Below, in pieces: positions 1 through 9,466 of a stretch of 64,000 bases of DNA (the stretch's first letter is position 1; each line of letters opens with the position of its first letter). Both the position numbers and the translations under genes were made by a program. Under the pieces are notes generated by a model, which was given only the letters and a program-made list of their open reading frames with translations, did no database searches and had not been told where the DNA came from. This DNA is from Variovorax boronicumulans (lineage in GTDB: Bacteria; Pseudomonadota; Gammaproteobacteria; Burkholderiales; Burkholderiaceae_C): contig NZ_JAUSSG010000004.1 of NCBI RefSeq assembly GCF_030812215.1, forward strand, positions 496,001-560,000, read 5' to 3'.

Positions 1-378
1 TTCAAGACATCACGGGCCGTCGCTTTGCTCGGCCCGGAACAGCACACCCAATTGCATCCGGCGGGTCACCACAGCCAATTCAAGGCGGACACGCCCCGCG
101 TGTCCGCCCTTCGGGCCGAGCGAAGCAAAGGCCCGTTTGGTTTCCCCTCCCCTCTGGCTGCGCCGAGGAGCGCAGCGTTTCGCGGATCAGGGCTCGCAGC
201 TGTTTGAGCGAAGCGAGTTCTGCGAGACCCCGCGAAACGCGAGCACCGCAGGTTGCCCCGTAGCAACGCGAAGGGGTCGCAGACAGCGGGGTCGCCTTTT
301 CTTTGCTTACTTTCTTTTGGCGAAGCAAAAGAAAGTGAGTCGCCCGCCGGGGCGAGACCCGGCCTCGGAAAACAAACC
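1..378. repeat. Intergenic mosaic of inverted repeats downstream of thiC
   Basis: No convincing gene is present here. The stretch is built from short dyads. CGGGCCG (13-19) pairs with CGGCCCG (30-36). A perfect 10-bp stem is formed by 84-93 and 99-108 around a 5-nt loop. CGGGCC (112-117) pairs with GGCCCG (130-135), and this unit resembles an inverted copy of the first dyad. An 11-bp stem is formed by 309-319 and 326-336 around GCGAAG. The motif GCGAAGC recurs throughout. Long intergenic repeats of this style are, from memory, common in Comamonadaceae. The last hairpin lies 42 bp beyond the thiC stop and could help end that transcript, but no T-tract follows it. Confidence 0.6.
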
Positions 379-2364
<1,986 letters not shown>

Positions 2365-2365
2365 A

Positions 2366-2452
2366 GCTCTTCTTACGCCGGTATGACCCGGATCAAGTTC
2401 GCGGGTCGGCAGCTTTGCCATCTCAGCACACCACGTGTGTGCACCCCGGAGC
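2366..2452 (-). ncRNA. TPP riboswitch (THI element) of thiC
   Basis: Read on the minus strand, the segment has the conserved THI-box landmarks in order: GGGGTGC near the 5' end, CTGAGA, then GACCCGCGAACTTGATC and CGGGTCATACCGGCG. A closing P1 stem can be drawn between GCTC (2452-2449) and GAGC (2369-2366). This fold binds thiamine pyrophosphate and represses downstream thiamine genes. It lies about 100 nt upstream of the thiC start on the same strand, which fits the family exactly. Confidence 0.95.
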
Positions 2453-2496
2453 GGGGCCGATTGTGCGAGCCCCGGCCCGGCGCGTCAACCCACCTG

Positions 2497-2928
2497 TCAA
2501 GCCAGGGGCTGTTGCAGATCCCCGTCGAGGTAGTACCAGCGGTCGTCTTCGCGGACGAAACGGCTGCGCTCGTGCAGGCGGGCCGCGGTGCCCGTGCTGC
2601 TGCGCTGGCGCGCGACGAACTCGACCTCGGCATGGTCCGCATCGAGCACCGAGCGCGAGCGAATGTCGAGCCCGAGCCATTTGACGCCCGGCTCGAACTC
2701 GATCGATGCGGGCCGCTTCGACACATGCCAGGTGGCCAGCAGGTACTCGGCGCGCTGCAGCACGAAGGCCGAATAGCGCGAGCGCATCAGCGATTCGGCG
2801 TCGGGGGCGGGCGTGTTCTCGAAATCGTCGAGATAGCGGCCACAGCACAGGGCGTAGCCGATGGGCTTGTCGCGGCGGTCGGTGCGGCCGCAGGGGCAAG
2901 GTCCGGTGGTGGGATCGATGGCGCTCAT
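2497..2928 (-). CDS. YchJ-family SEC-C motif protein (UPF0225)
   Basis: This is a 143-residue protein of the YchJ/UPF0225 family. The N-terminus carries a Cys-rich metal-binding motif (CPCGRTD, then ALCCGRYL, residues about 11-32) related to SEC-C zinc motifs. An NTF2-like fold region follows, with the conserved blocks SLMRSRYSAFVL and RSRFVREDDRWYYLDGDL. The biochemical function of the family is not established. I chose the ATG at 2928, the first start after the preceding kinase gene ends at 2984; longer in-frame starts would run into that gene. It may be cotranscribed with the kinase, 55 bp upstream on the same strand. Confidence 0.85.
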   Translation of the reverse strand: MSAIDPTTGPCPCGRTDRRDKPIGYALCCGRYLDDFENTPAPDAESLMRSRYSAFVLQRAEYLLATWHVSKRPASIEFEPGVKWLGLDIRSRSVLDADHAEVEFVARQRSSTGTAARLHERSRFVREDDRWYYLDGDLQQPLA

Positions 2929-2983
2929 GAAGACCGCTATTGGAACACCTTGCGGCGAACCCTCCGATGGGGCAACCCCGGAG

Positions 2984-4819
2984 CTATCCAGACCGGCTCG
3001 CAGCGATCGCGCCCTGCAGCGCCCGCGCATCGGCCGGCTTGTAGATGAGCGCATAGCCCGCGCGCTCGACTTCCACCCGGTTGGCATGCGCAGTTTCACC
3101 CGTCAGGATGACCACGTTGCGCGCCTTGCCGACCGCCTGCAGCGCCTGTGCGGCCGCCAGCCCCGAGAGGCCGCTGCCCAGCCGCAGGTCGCTCAACATC
3201 AGGTCGAACACCCCGCCGTGCTGCAGTGCCTCGCGCGGATTGGCGGCCAGCGCCACCTCGTGGCCCCAGCCGGCGAGCAGCGATCGCATCGCCTCGCGCA
3301 CCGGCTGCTCGTCGTCGAGCACCAGGATGCGGATCGCGGAGGTCGTCGGGTCGGAACCCGACCCGGCGGGCCCGGCCAACTCCTCGGTCTCCGGCGCCGC
3401 CTGCGGCGCGGATGCCTCTTCCAGCACCAGCGAAAAGGTGCTGCCGCGCGCCGGTGCGGAGCGCACTTCGATGCGCGAGCCCATCACCTGCGCCATGCCA
3501 GCCACCAGCGACAGGCCCAGCCCGAGGCCGCGGCTGCGATCGCGGCCCGGGTTGTCGACCTGGAAGAACTCCTCGAACACATGCTCCCGGTGATGCGCCT
3601 CGATGCCCACGCCCGAATCGCGCACCTCGATGCGCCAGGCGGGCACGCCGTTCGCCGGGCGCTGAACCCGCCGCGCGAGCACGAAGACCGTGCCTTCGGG
3701 CGTGTACTTGATGGCGTTGTCGACCAGGTTGCCCAGCACGCGTGCGAGCATGCGCGCATCGGCCCGCACCACCGCCTCGGTCGGGCGGATGCGCAGCGCC
3801 AGGCCCTTGGCGTCGGCCAGCGCCGCAAAACGCCCGTCGAGCGACTGGAACAATGCATCCAGACGCAGGGGCTCCAGCCGCACCGGCGCCACGCCGCCAT
3901 CGAGCTGCGCGATGTCCAGCAGCGCGTCGATGGAACCGCGCAGCGCATCGACGCTGTCGCGCATGAAGCGCAGGTTGTCCGCACTGGGCGCGCTGCGCGT
4001 GTCGAGTGCATCTACAAAAATCGCCAGCGCATGCATCGGCTGGCGCAGGTCGTGGTTGGCGGCCGCGAAGATGCGTGCGCGCTGCGCGGCCATCCGCGCC
4101 ACATGGTCGAGCTGGCTCGACAGGGCCTCGGCCAGGCGCGCGTTCTCGAAGCCGTTCTCGATGGAGCGCACGATCAGCCGGTTCTGCTTGCGCGCGTAGT
4201 GCAGCGAGGCCAGCAGCTGCGACACCGCCAGGCACCCCATGATCACCGGCACGCTGCCCGGCTCCAGCACCAGCCGCAGCGCCAGGCTCAGGAACACCGG
4301 CACGCCGAAGCACATCGCGGCGAGCCACCACTGCGCGAGCGCGGCGATGATCACGCCGGTGGTGCCGCTCACGAAGAAATACATCAGGAGGATGTACGCA
4401 AGGTCGCCGTGCGGAAAGAAGAGCCACGGCGCCAGCGCCCACACCAGCCCCGGGAACAGCATGCGCAACTCGAGCCGGCGGCGCGTGCGGGCGGCCGAGG
4501 CGGCATCGATCGCCTGCGGGTCCACGCGGTGCAGGTGGCGGTGCATGTTCCATTGCATCGCATGCACCAGCACGGCCCACACCAGCGTGCCGCGGTCGCC
4601 GGTCAGCACGAGGAACAGGCCCCAGAACACCGCGGCGGTCATGGCCGCCGAAAGCGGCGTGTCGCGCGTGTCGACGATGTAGGCGCGCGCGAGGCTCTGG
4701 TCGACCAACGGGTTGGGATTGGGTGCCTCGACCCAGTAGCCGCGCAGCCGCTGCCAAAGGGAGGCGGACAGGGGCGTCTCGGGCGAAGGCGAAGGGAAAG
4801 GAGGCGGACTCGAAGACAT
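2984..4819 (-). CDS. Membrane hybrid sensor histidine kinase with receiver domain
   Basis: The 611-residue product has an N-terminal region with several hydrophobic segments (roughly residues 55-220) and a short coiled linker. A HisKA domain follows, with the phospho-acceptor His in ANHDLRQPMHAL near residue 250. The HATPase domain has an N-box (NLVDNAIKYTPEG) and G-boxes (DSGVGIE, GLGLGLSLV). A C-terminal receiver domain carries DDE and LSDLRL acidic residues and a late Lys (YKPADA). No output domain is attached, so signal should leave through a partner. The only nearby candidate is a LuxR-type remnant at 4870-4965, which looks dead. The sensed signal is unknown. I chose the ATG at 4819; an in-frame extension to 4873 exists, and neither start has a strong ribosome binding site. 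Confidence 0.88.
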   Translation of the reverse strand: MSSSPPPFPSPSPETPLSASLWQRLRGYWVEAPNPNPLVDQSLARAYIVDTRDTPLSAAMTAAVFWGLFLVLTGDRGTLVWAVLVHAMQWNMHRHLHRVDPQAIDAASAARTRRRLELRMLFPGLVWALAPWLFFPHGDLAYILLMYFFVSGTTGVIIAALAQWWLAAMCFGVPVFLSLALRLVLEPGSVPVIMGCLAVSQLLASLHYARKQNRLIVRSIENGFENARLAEALSSQLDHVARMAAQRARIFAAANHDLRQPMHALAIFVDALDTRSAPSADNLRFMRDSVDALRGSIDALLDIAQLDGGVAPVRLEPLRLDALFQSLDGRFAALADAKGLALRIRPTEAVVRADARMLARVLGNLVDNAIKYTPEGTVFVLARRVQRPANGVPAWRIEVRDSGVGIEAHHREHVFEEFFQVDNPGRDRSRGLGLGLSLVAGMAQVMGSRIEVRSAPARGSTFSLVLEEASAPQAAPETEELAGPAGSGSDPTTSAIRILVLDDEQPVREAMRSLLAGWGHEVALAANPREALQHGGVFDLMLSDLRLGSGLSGLAAAQALQAVGKARNVVILTGETAHANRVEVERAGYALIYKPADARALQGAIAASRSG

Positions 4820-4869
4820 GGGCGTGCAGCCCGCGATTCTGCGCGCTCCCCGTGACCGCACCGGGACAT

Positions 4870-4965
4870 CCACCCTTGCCGACGGTGCGCACCTACCTGC
4901 GGCGCATCTTCGACAAGCTCGGCATCGAGCGCCGGTCGGCGCTGGCCGGGCTCGCCACGCGCTGA
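4870..4965 (+). pseudogene. Remnant of a LuxR-type response regulator C-terminus
   Basis: One frame reads TVRTYLRRIFDKLGIERR followed by SALAGLATR and a stop. This matches the recognition helix and C-terminal end of LuxR/NarL-type DNA-binding domains. Nothing upstream in the frame resembles the rest of an HTH or a receiver domain, so only about 30 codons of the gene survive. It points away from the divergent hybrid histidine kinase. A lost kinase/regulator pair is an inference from that layout. Confidence 0.6.
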
Positions 4966-4985
4966 AAGGCCGGGCCGCCCTCGTC

Positions 4986-5530
4986 CTACTTAGCCTTGGG
5001 TGCGGGCAGGCGTCCCAGCACGCCTTCTACAGCCATGCCCACGGCGAGCAGCTTGCGGTCGCTGCCGGCAGGTCCGTCGAGTTCCAACCCGATGGGCAGC
5101 CCGCTGGTCGCGCCGAGGCCCGAGGGCAACTGCACACCCGGAATGCCGGCATTGCTGCCGGGGTCGGTGTTCTGGATCAGTGCGCCGAAGTTCTCGGGGC
5201 TGCTGGCTTCGGGTGCAGCGGCCAATGCCACGCGCGGCATCGGTGGCAGCGCGTGTGTCGGCATCGAGGTTCGCGTGGAAGGCCGGCACCACGCCCAGCC
5301 GCACGCGCTTGAGATCTGCAGGCTTGATCGCTGCGCCGCCCGCGATCACGCGGTCGAGCAGCGCGACGTCGGCCATCGACTGCGCCATCGGGCCCGCGGT
5401 GTCGCGGGTGTGCGAGATCGGCGCGATGCCCTGCTGCGAATAGCGACCCATGCTCGGACGCAATGACGCACAGCCGTTGAACGCGCACGGAATGCGCACC
5501 GAGCCGCCCGTGTCAGGGCCACGGCGAGGG
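4986..5530 (-). pseudogene. Decayed amidase (amidase-signature family)
   Basis: Two different frames carry pieces of one amidase-signature enzyme. The upstream piece (about 5530-5290) contains DTGGSVRIP, then GRYSQQGIAPISHTRDTAGP and SMADVALLDRVIAGG. These are the catalytic Ser region and its downstream block. The other frame (5264-4986) carries NTDPGSNAGIPGVQLPSGLG and GLPIGLELDGPAGSDRKLL, the family's C-terminus. The N-terminal half, with its catalytic Lys, is absent. The middle (roughly 150 residues in relatives) is deleted and the frame shifts there. The closest relatives by motif are indoleacetamide hydrolase-like amidases. It cannot yield a functional enzyme. Confidence 0.75.
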
Positions 5531-5640
5531 AAACGGGTTTGGAAATGGACATGGCGAAGACCTCCGACGAAGAGGTCGCCATGCTGCGCCGCCGGCGTGT
5601 TCCTGTCTGTCATCGAAACCGATGACACGGACGGAAGGCG

Positions 5641-6474
5641 CTACTGGAACATCACCCACTCGGGCCGCATGTTGAACCGCACCGGCAGGATGCTCACGCC
5701 CAGCCCGCTCGTCACGTACATGCGATGGCCCTTGTGCGTGACCCAGCCGTAGGCCCACTCGCGTGGCGCGCGGCCCGGCACCACCAGCGCGCCGTAGCCC
5801 GGCACGCTGATCTGCCCGCCATGCGTGTGCGAAGCGACCACCAGTCCCTGCGTGCGCGGCATGGTCGCGAAGCTGAAGGGGTCGTGCATCATGACCAGCG
5901 TGGCCGCACCCTTGGGCACGCCGGCCAGCGCCTTGTCCGCCTCCGAATGGCCGGTCGAGTCGTCGCCGATGCCGACCACCCAGATGTCATGGCCCGGCAG
6001 GCGCACCGAGGCGTTCTCCAGCACGCGGATGCCCTGCGCAGACAGGGCCTTGGCCGTGCGTTCGCCGTCGTGCCACCAGTCGTGGTTGCCTAGCACCGCG
6101 TACACGCCCTGCGGCGCCTTCAAGCGGCCGAGCACGGCGGCCATGTTCTCGATGGAAAACGCCTCGTCGTCGCCCGAGCCCGCGAGGAAGTCGCCGGGCA
6201 GCAGGATCACGTCGGGCCGCGCCGCGTTGATCTCGTCGACGATGCGCGCGGCGCGCTCCGCGCTGGTGACGCGCCATGCCGAGCGCGTGGTGAGGTGCCA
6301 GTCGCCCGCCATCGCAACCTTGAGGCCGGCCGGCGGCTGCCACTGGGCCGAGCCCAACGGCTCGACGCGCGCCGCGACCCAGCGCGGCTCGACGACAAAA
6401 CCCCACACCGCCAGCGCCGCGAGCACGAGTGCAGCGGCAATCCGGCCCCAGGGGCGTCTTCGGGGTTCGGTCAA
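5641..6474 (-). CDS. Membrane-anchored calcineurin-like metallophosphoesterase (YkuE type)
   Basis: The 277-residue protein has a basic N-terminus and one transmembrane segment (residues about 10-28). A metallophosphoesterase domain follows with the metal-binding motifs GDWHL, LLPGDFLAGSG, GNHDWW, MMHDPF and SHTHGGQI in the expected order. YkuE-like enzymes act outside the membrane on phospho-lipid headgroups or cell-wall precursors; the substrate here is unknown. The start appears to be TTG at 6474, overlapping the treA stop as TTGA, so it is probably translationally coupled to treA. The next in-frame ATG lies within the catalytic domain, which supports the TTG. Confidence 0.85.
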   Translation of the reverse strand: MTEPRRRPWGRIAAALVLAALAVWGFVVEPRWVAARVEPLGSAQWQPPAGLKVAMAGDWHLTTRSAWRVTSAERAARIVDEINAARPDVILLPGDFLAGSGDDEAFSIENMAAVLGRLKAPQGVYAVLGNHDWWHDGERTAKALSAQGIRVLENASVRLPGHDIWVVGIGDDSTGHSEADKALAGVPKGAATLVMMHDPFSFATMPRTQGLVVASHTHGGQISVPGYGALVVPGRAPREWAYGWVTHKGHRMYVTSGLGVSILPVRFNMRPEWVMFQ

Positions 6475-8132
6475 GGCCGCTTCAATTCCGGATAGATCGC
6501 CATCAACTGCATGGCCACGCCGTTGGTCCAGCCAAAGCCGTCCTGCAACACGTATTCGCCGCCGCCGGCCTCGCCGCTGTTGTCGATCACGTTGTATTTC
6601 TCGACCAGCTTGCCGCTGCTGCCGTAGACCTGTTGCACCTTGCCCATCCAGCGCGTCGCGATGTCACGCGCGAGCGCATGCTGCCCATAGCGCCGGAGAC
6701 CGTCTACCGCGACCCATTGCAAAGGCGCCCAGCCATTGGGCGCATCCCATTGCTGGTCGGTAGGAATCGGCGTCGTCACCAACCCATAGGGCTTCACCAG
6801 TTGCTTGCTTGTCCAATCGGCCACGCGCGCTGCCTGCGCCGGCTCCGCAAGGCCGACGAACAGCGGGTACAGCGTGGCGGCGCCCGGACGGCCGGTCGGC
6901 TGCTGCCTGATCCACTGGTAATCCTCGTAATAACCATCGGCTTCGTTCCACAGGTACTTCTGCACGGCCGCACGGCGGCGTTCGGCGCGTTGCGTGAAAT
7001 CGGTGGTGCACGCGGTGTCCTGCACGCGCTCGCAGCCCAGGCGGATCGCGTTCTCCATGCCGTACAGCAGGCTGTTCAGGTCGACGGGCACGACCGCGGT
7101 GGTCTCGATGGTGGCCAGCGTCTTGCCGTCGGCGAACCAGCGGCTGCTGAAGTCCCATCCGCTCTCCGCGGCGGCGCGCACATCGCGATAGACCTCCGCG
7201 GCGGGACGGCTGCTTTTCCTGGCCAGCGCGACGTCTTCCGCATACGACTCGTCGCGCGGCACGGCGCGGTCGTCGTAGTAGCGGTTCAGCACGCTGCCGT
7301 CGGCCAGCGCCACCACGCGGCGGTGCGCGGTGCCGGGCTTGAGGTCCTTCGCGCCCTCCATCCAGAACGCGTATTCGCGCTGCAGCTGCGGCAAGTAGCG
7401 CGCGTAGGCGGCGGCTTCGTCCTGCGTGGACAGCAAGCCGACCATCTTGAAATAGAAAGGCGGCTGCGACCGGCTCAGGTAGTAGCTGCGATTGCCGTTC
7501 GGGATGTGGCCGTAGCGGTCGATCAGGCTCGCGAAATTGCCGACCATGTCGCGTATGGAGCGCGGCTCGCCGTTCTGCAGCAGGCCCAGCATGGTGAAGT
7601 AGGAGTCCCAGTAGTACACCTCGCGAAAGCGCCCGCCCGGCACCACGTAGGGACCGGGCAAGGGCAGCAGCGAGGAACCGGCCGCTGGCTTCTGCGGTTG
7701 CTGTGTCAGGTGCGGCCAGAGGCTGGCGATGTGCTGCGTGAGCGACTGCGAACGATCGCTGACGTAGACGTCGGCGTTGTCTTGCGGCAGATTGAAATGC
7801 TGCCGCACGAAGCCGGGCAGATCGAAACCGGGGCGGTCCTTTTCGCGCTTGTATTGCGCGGCGACGGCGGCCGGTGAACCTTTGGGTACGGCATCGACGA
7901 AAGTCTTACCGTCCTTGAAGACCTGCCCCAACTGCACCGCGGCGAACAGCTCCGGATACAGCGCGGAAGGCGGCGCCGGCCAGGCCGCGGCGGGCTTGGT
8001 GGCAACGAGTACTTCGGCATTCGCAGGCGCATTGAATCCACCGAATGCCAGGCTGGTTGCCACTGCTGCGGCCGCCGCGCCGATCGAGAAGCGCGGACGA
8101 CGATGCAGCGTGGCCGCGAATGCCTGAGTCAT
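6471..8132 (-). CDS. treA: Periplasmic alpha,alpha-trehalase (GH37)
   Basis: The enzyme hydrolyses trehalose to two glucose units. The 553-residue product begins with a signal peptide (cationic start, hydrophobic stretch, cleavage near ANAEV around residue 39), so it should act in the periplasm. Trehalase signature 1 (PGGRFREVYYWDSY, about residues 167-180) and signature 2 (QWDAPNGWAPLQ, near residue 460) are intact, as is the glycine-rich C-terminal block GGGEYVLQDGFGWTNG. Length matches TreA of other proteobacteria. The metallophosphoesterase follows by overlap. A 25-nt dyad lies 42 bp upstream and may be an operator or the terminator of the preceding acyl-CoA dehydrogenase gene. Confidence 0.95.
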   Translation of the reverse strand: MTQAFAATLHRRPRFSIGAAAAAVATSLAFGGFNAPANAEVLVATKPAAAWPAPPSALYPELFAAVQLGQVFKDGKTFVDAVPKGSPAAVAAQYKREKDRPGFDLPGFVRQHFNLPQDNADVYVSDRSQSLTQHIASLWPHLTQQPQKPAAGSSLLPLPGPYVVPGGRFREVYYWDSYFTMLGLLQNGEPRSIRDMVGNFASLIDRYGHIPNGNRSYYLSRSQPPFYFKMVGLLSTQDEAAAYARYLPQLQREYAFWMEGAKDLKPGTAHRRVVALADGSVLNRYYDDRAVPRDESYAEDVALARKSSRPAAEVYRDVRAAAESGWDFSSRWFADGKTLATIETTAVVPVDLNSLLYGMENAIRLGCERVQDTACTTDFTQRAERRRAAVQKYLWNEADGYYEDYQWIRQQPTGRPGAATLYPLFVGLAEPAQAARVADWTSKQLVKPYGLVTTPIPTDQQWDAPNGWAPLQWVAVDGLRRYGQHALARDIATRWMGKVQQVYGSSGKLVEKYNVIDNSGEAGGGEYVLQDGFGWTNGVAMQLMAIYPELKRP

Positions 8133-8173
8133 GCGAGTCTCCCCTTTGTTGGTCGGCGGAAACTTTACATGAG

Positions 8174-8198
8174 GGGTGACGGTCGGCGACCGTCACCC
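8174..8198. terminator. Perfect dyad between the acyl-CoA dehydrogenase gene and treA
   Basis: GGGTGACGGTCG (8174-8185) is mirrored exactly by CGACCGTCACCC (8187-8198) around a single G. As RNA it would form a 10-11 bp GC-rich hairpin 20 nt past the acyl-CoA dehydrogenase stop. No T-run follows on the minus strand, so a rho-independent terminator is not clear-cut. Its near-perfect symmetry would equally suit a repressor operator for treA. Confidence 0.45.
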
Positions 8199-8218
8199 TG
8201 TCGCCGGGCGGGACTTCA

Positions 8219-9349
8219 TCAAGCCAGCGCGCGCTGGATCAGGAGCTTCTGAATGTCCGACGTGCCTTCGTAGATCTGGCACACGCGCACGTCGCGATAG
8301 ATGCGCTCGAGCGGAAAGTCGTTCACGTAGCCATAACCGCCGAGCGTCTGGATCGCGGCGCTGCACACGCGCTCGGCCATCTCGCTTGCGAAGAGCTTGG
8401 CCATCGCCGCCTCCTTCAGGCACGGCAGGCTCGCATCGCGCAGGCTCGCGGCATGCCAGATGAGCTGGCGCGCGGCTTCGAGTTGCGTCGCGCATTCGGC
8501 AAGGCGAAAGCCCACGGCCTGCTGATCGAAGATCGAGCCACCGAAGGCCTGGCGCTCCTTGGCATAGGCCAGCGCCACGTCGAACGCGCTGCGCGCCATG
8601 CCCACGCTCTGCGCGGCGATGCCGATGCGGCCGCCTTCGAGCGCGCCGAGCGCGATCTTGTAGCCCTCGCCTTCGGCGCCGATGAGGTTCTCCGCGGGAA
8701 TGCGGCAGCCGTCGAAGTTGATCTGCGCGGTGTCGCTGCTGTGCTGGCCGAGCTTGTCTTCCAGGCGCGCCACGGCGTAGCCGGGTGCATCGGTGGGCAC
8801 GATGAACGCGCTCATGCCGCGCTTGCCCGCGCCCTTGTCGGTCACCGCGATGACGATGGCGACCTGCCCGTTCTTGCCGCTGGTGATGAACTGCTTCACG
8901 CCGTCGATCACGTAGCCGTCGGCGTCCTTGCGCGCGGTGGTGCGCAGGCTCGATGCATCGCTGCCGGCCTGCGGCTCGGTGAGGCAGAAGGCGCCGAGCA
9001 TCCGGCCCTGCGCGAGCGGTTCGAGCCATTTCTTCTTTTGCTGCGCATTGCCGTAGCGCATGAGGATCGCGTTGACCGGGCAGTTGGTCACGCTGATCGC
9101 GGTGCTCGTGCCGCCGTCGCCGGCCGCGATTTCTTCCAACACCAGCGCGAGCGTGAGGTAGTCGAGACCCGCACCGCCGTGCTCCTCGGGCACGCAGATG
9201 CCGTAGGCGCCCAGCGCCGCGAGGCCCTGGTGCGCCTCCTTCGGAAAGCTGTGTTCGCGGTCCCACTTGGGAGCGTTGGGCCAGAGTTCGGCTTGCGAGA
9301 AATCGCGCACCGCGTCGCGGATGGCTTCCTGGTCGGCTGTCAACAACAT
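8219..9349 (-). CDS. Acyl-CoA dehydrogenase
   Basis: This FAD flavoenzyme makes the alpha-beta double bond in acyl-CoA thioesters and passes electrons to ETF. The 376-residue length is standard for short/branched-chain enzymes. Visible family motifs are FCLTEPQAGSDASS and ITSGKNG (FAD and substrate binding), AYAKERQAFGGSI, and TLGGYGY near the C-terminus. IYEGTSDIQKLLI carries the catalytic Glu near residue 362. The start at 9349 is preceded by AAGGAA. The exact chain-length or branched-chain specificity cannot be read from sequence alone. The next upstream genes on this strand include a thiolase and, further up, a LiuR-like MerR regulator, which suggests a role in fatty acid or branched-chain amino acid breakdown. 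Confidence 0.92.
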   Translation of the reverse strand: MLLTADQEAIRDAVRDFSQAELWPNAPKWDREHSFPKEAHQGLAALGAYGICVPEEHGGAGLDYLTLALVLEEIAAGDGGTSTAISVTNCPVNAILMRYGNAQQKKKWLEPLAQGRMLGAFCLTEPQAGSDASSLRTTARKDADGYVIDGVKQFITSGKNGQVAIVIAVTDKGAGKRGMSAFIVPTDAPGYAVARLEDKLGQHSSDTAQINFDGCRIPAENLIGAEGEGYKIALGALEGGRIGIAAQSVGMARSAFDVALAYAKERQAFGGSIFDQQAVGFRLAECATQLEAARQLIWHAASLRDASLPCLKEAAMAKLFASEMAERVCSAAIQTLGGYGYVNDFPLERIYRDVRVCQIYEGTSDIQKLLIQRALA

Positions 9350-9384
9350 AGCAATTCCTTTTCTGTGGATCGGCGGTCGCCGCC

Positions 9385-9466
9385 GGACCGCCCCAAGGCG
9401 GACCGCGCCTCCCCCTCGGGGGTGGAGTTACACGAGCAAAGCGAGTGAAAAGCCGGGGGGCACTAT
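9385..9466. repeat. GC-rich intergenic repeat element with hairpin
   Basis: The segment between the carboxypeptidase and acyl-CoA dehydrogenase genes contains GGACCGCCCCAAGGCGGACC, a CCCCCTCGGGGG hairpin, then GAGCAAAGCGAG and CCGGGGGG. The same architecture (a CCGCCCC/GGCCGC block, a C-run/G-run hairpin, a GCGAAGCGAGCAAGC-like block, then a G-run) recurs near 36060-36140, and a related form lies at 26717-26764. It codes for nothing recognisable. Confidence 0.5.

Noticed and set aside
309..336. Hairpin as a classical rho-independent terminator of thiC
   Set aside because: The stem is good but no run of T follows on the minus strand; recorded as part of the repeat mosaic instead.
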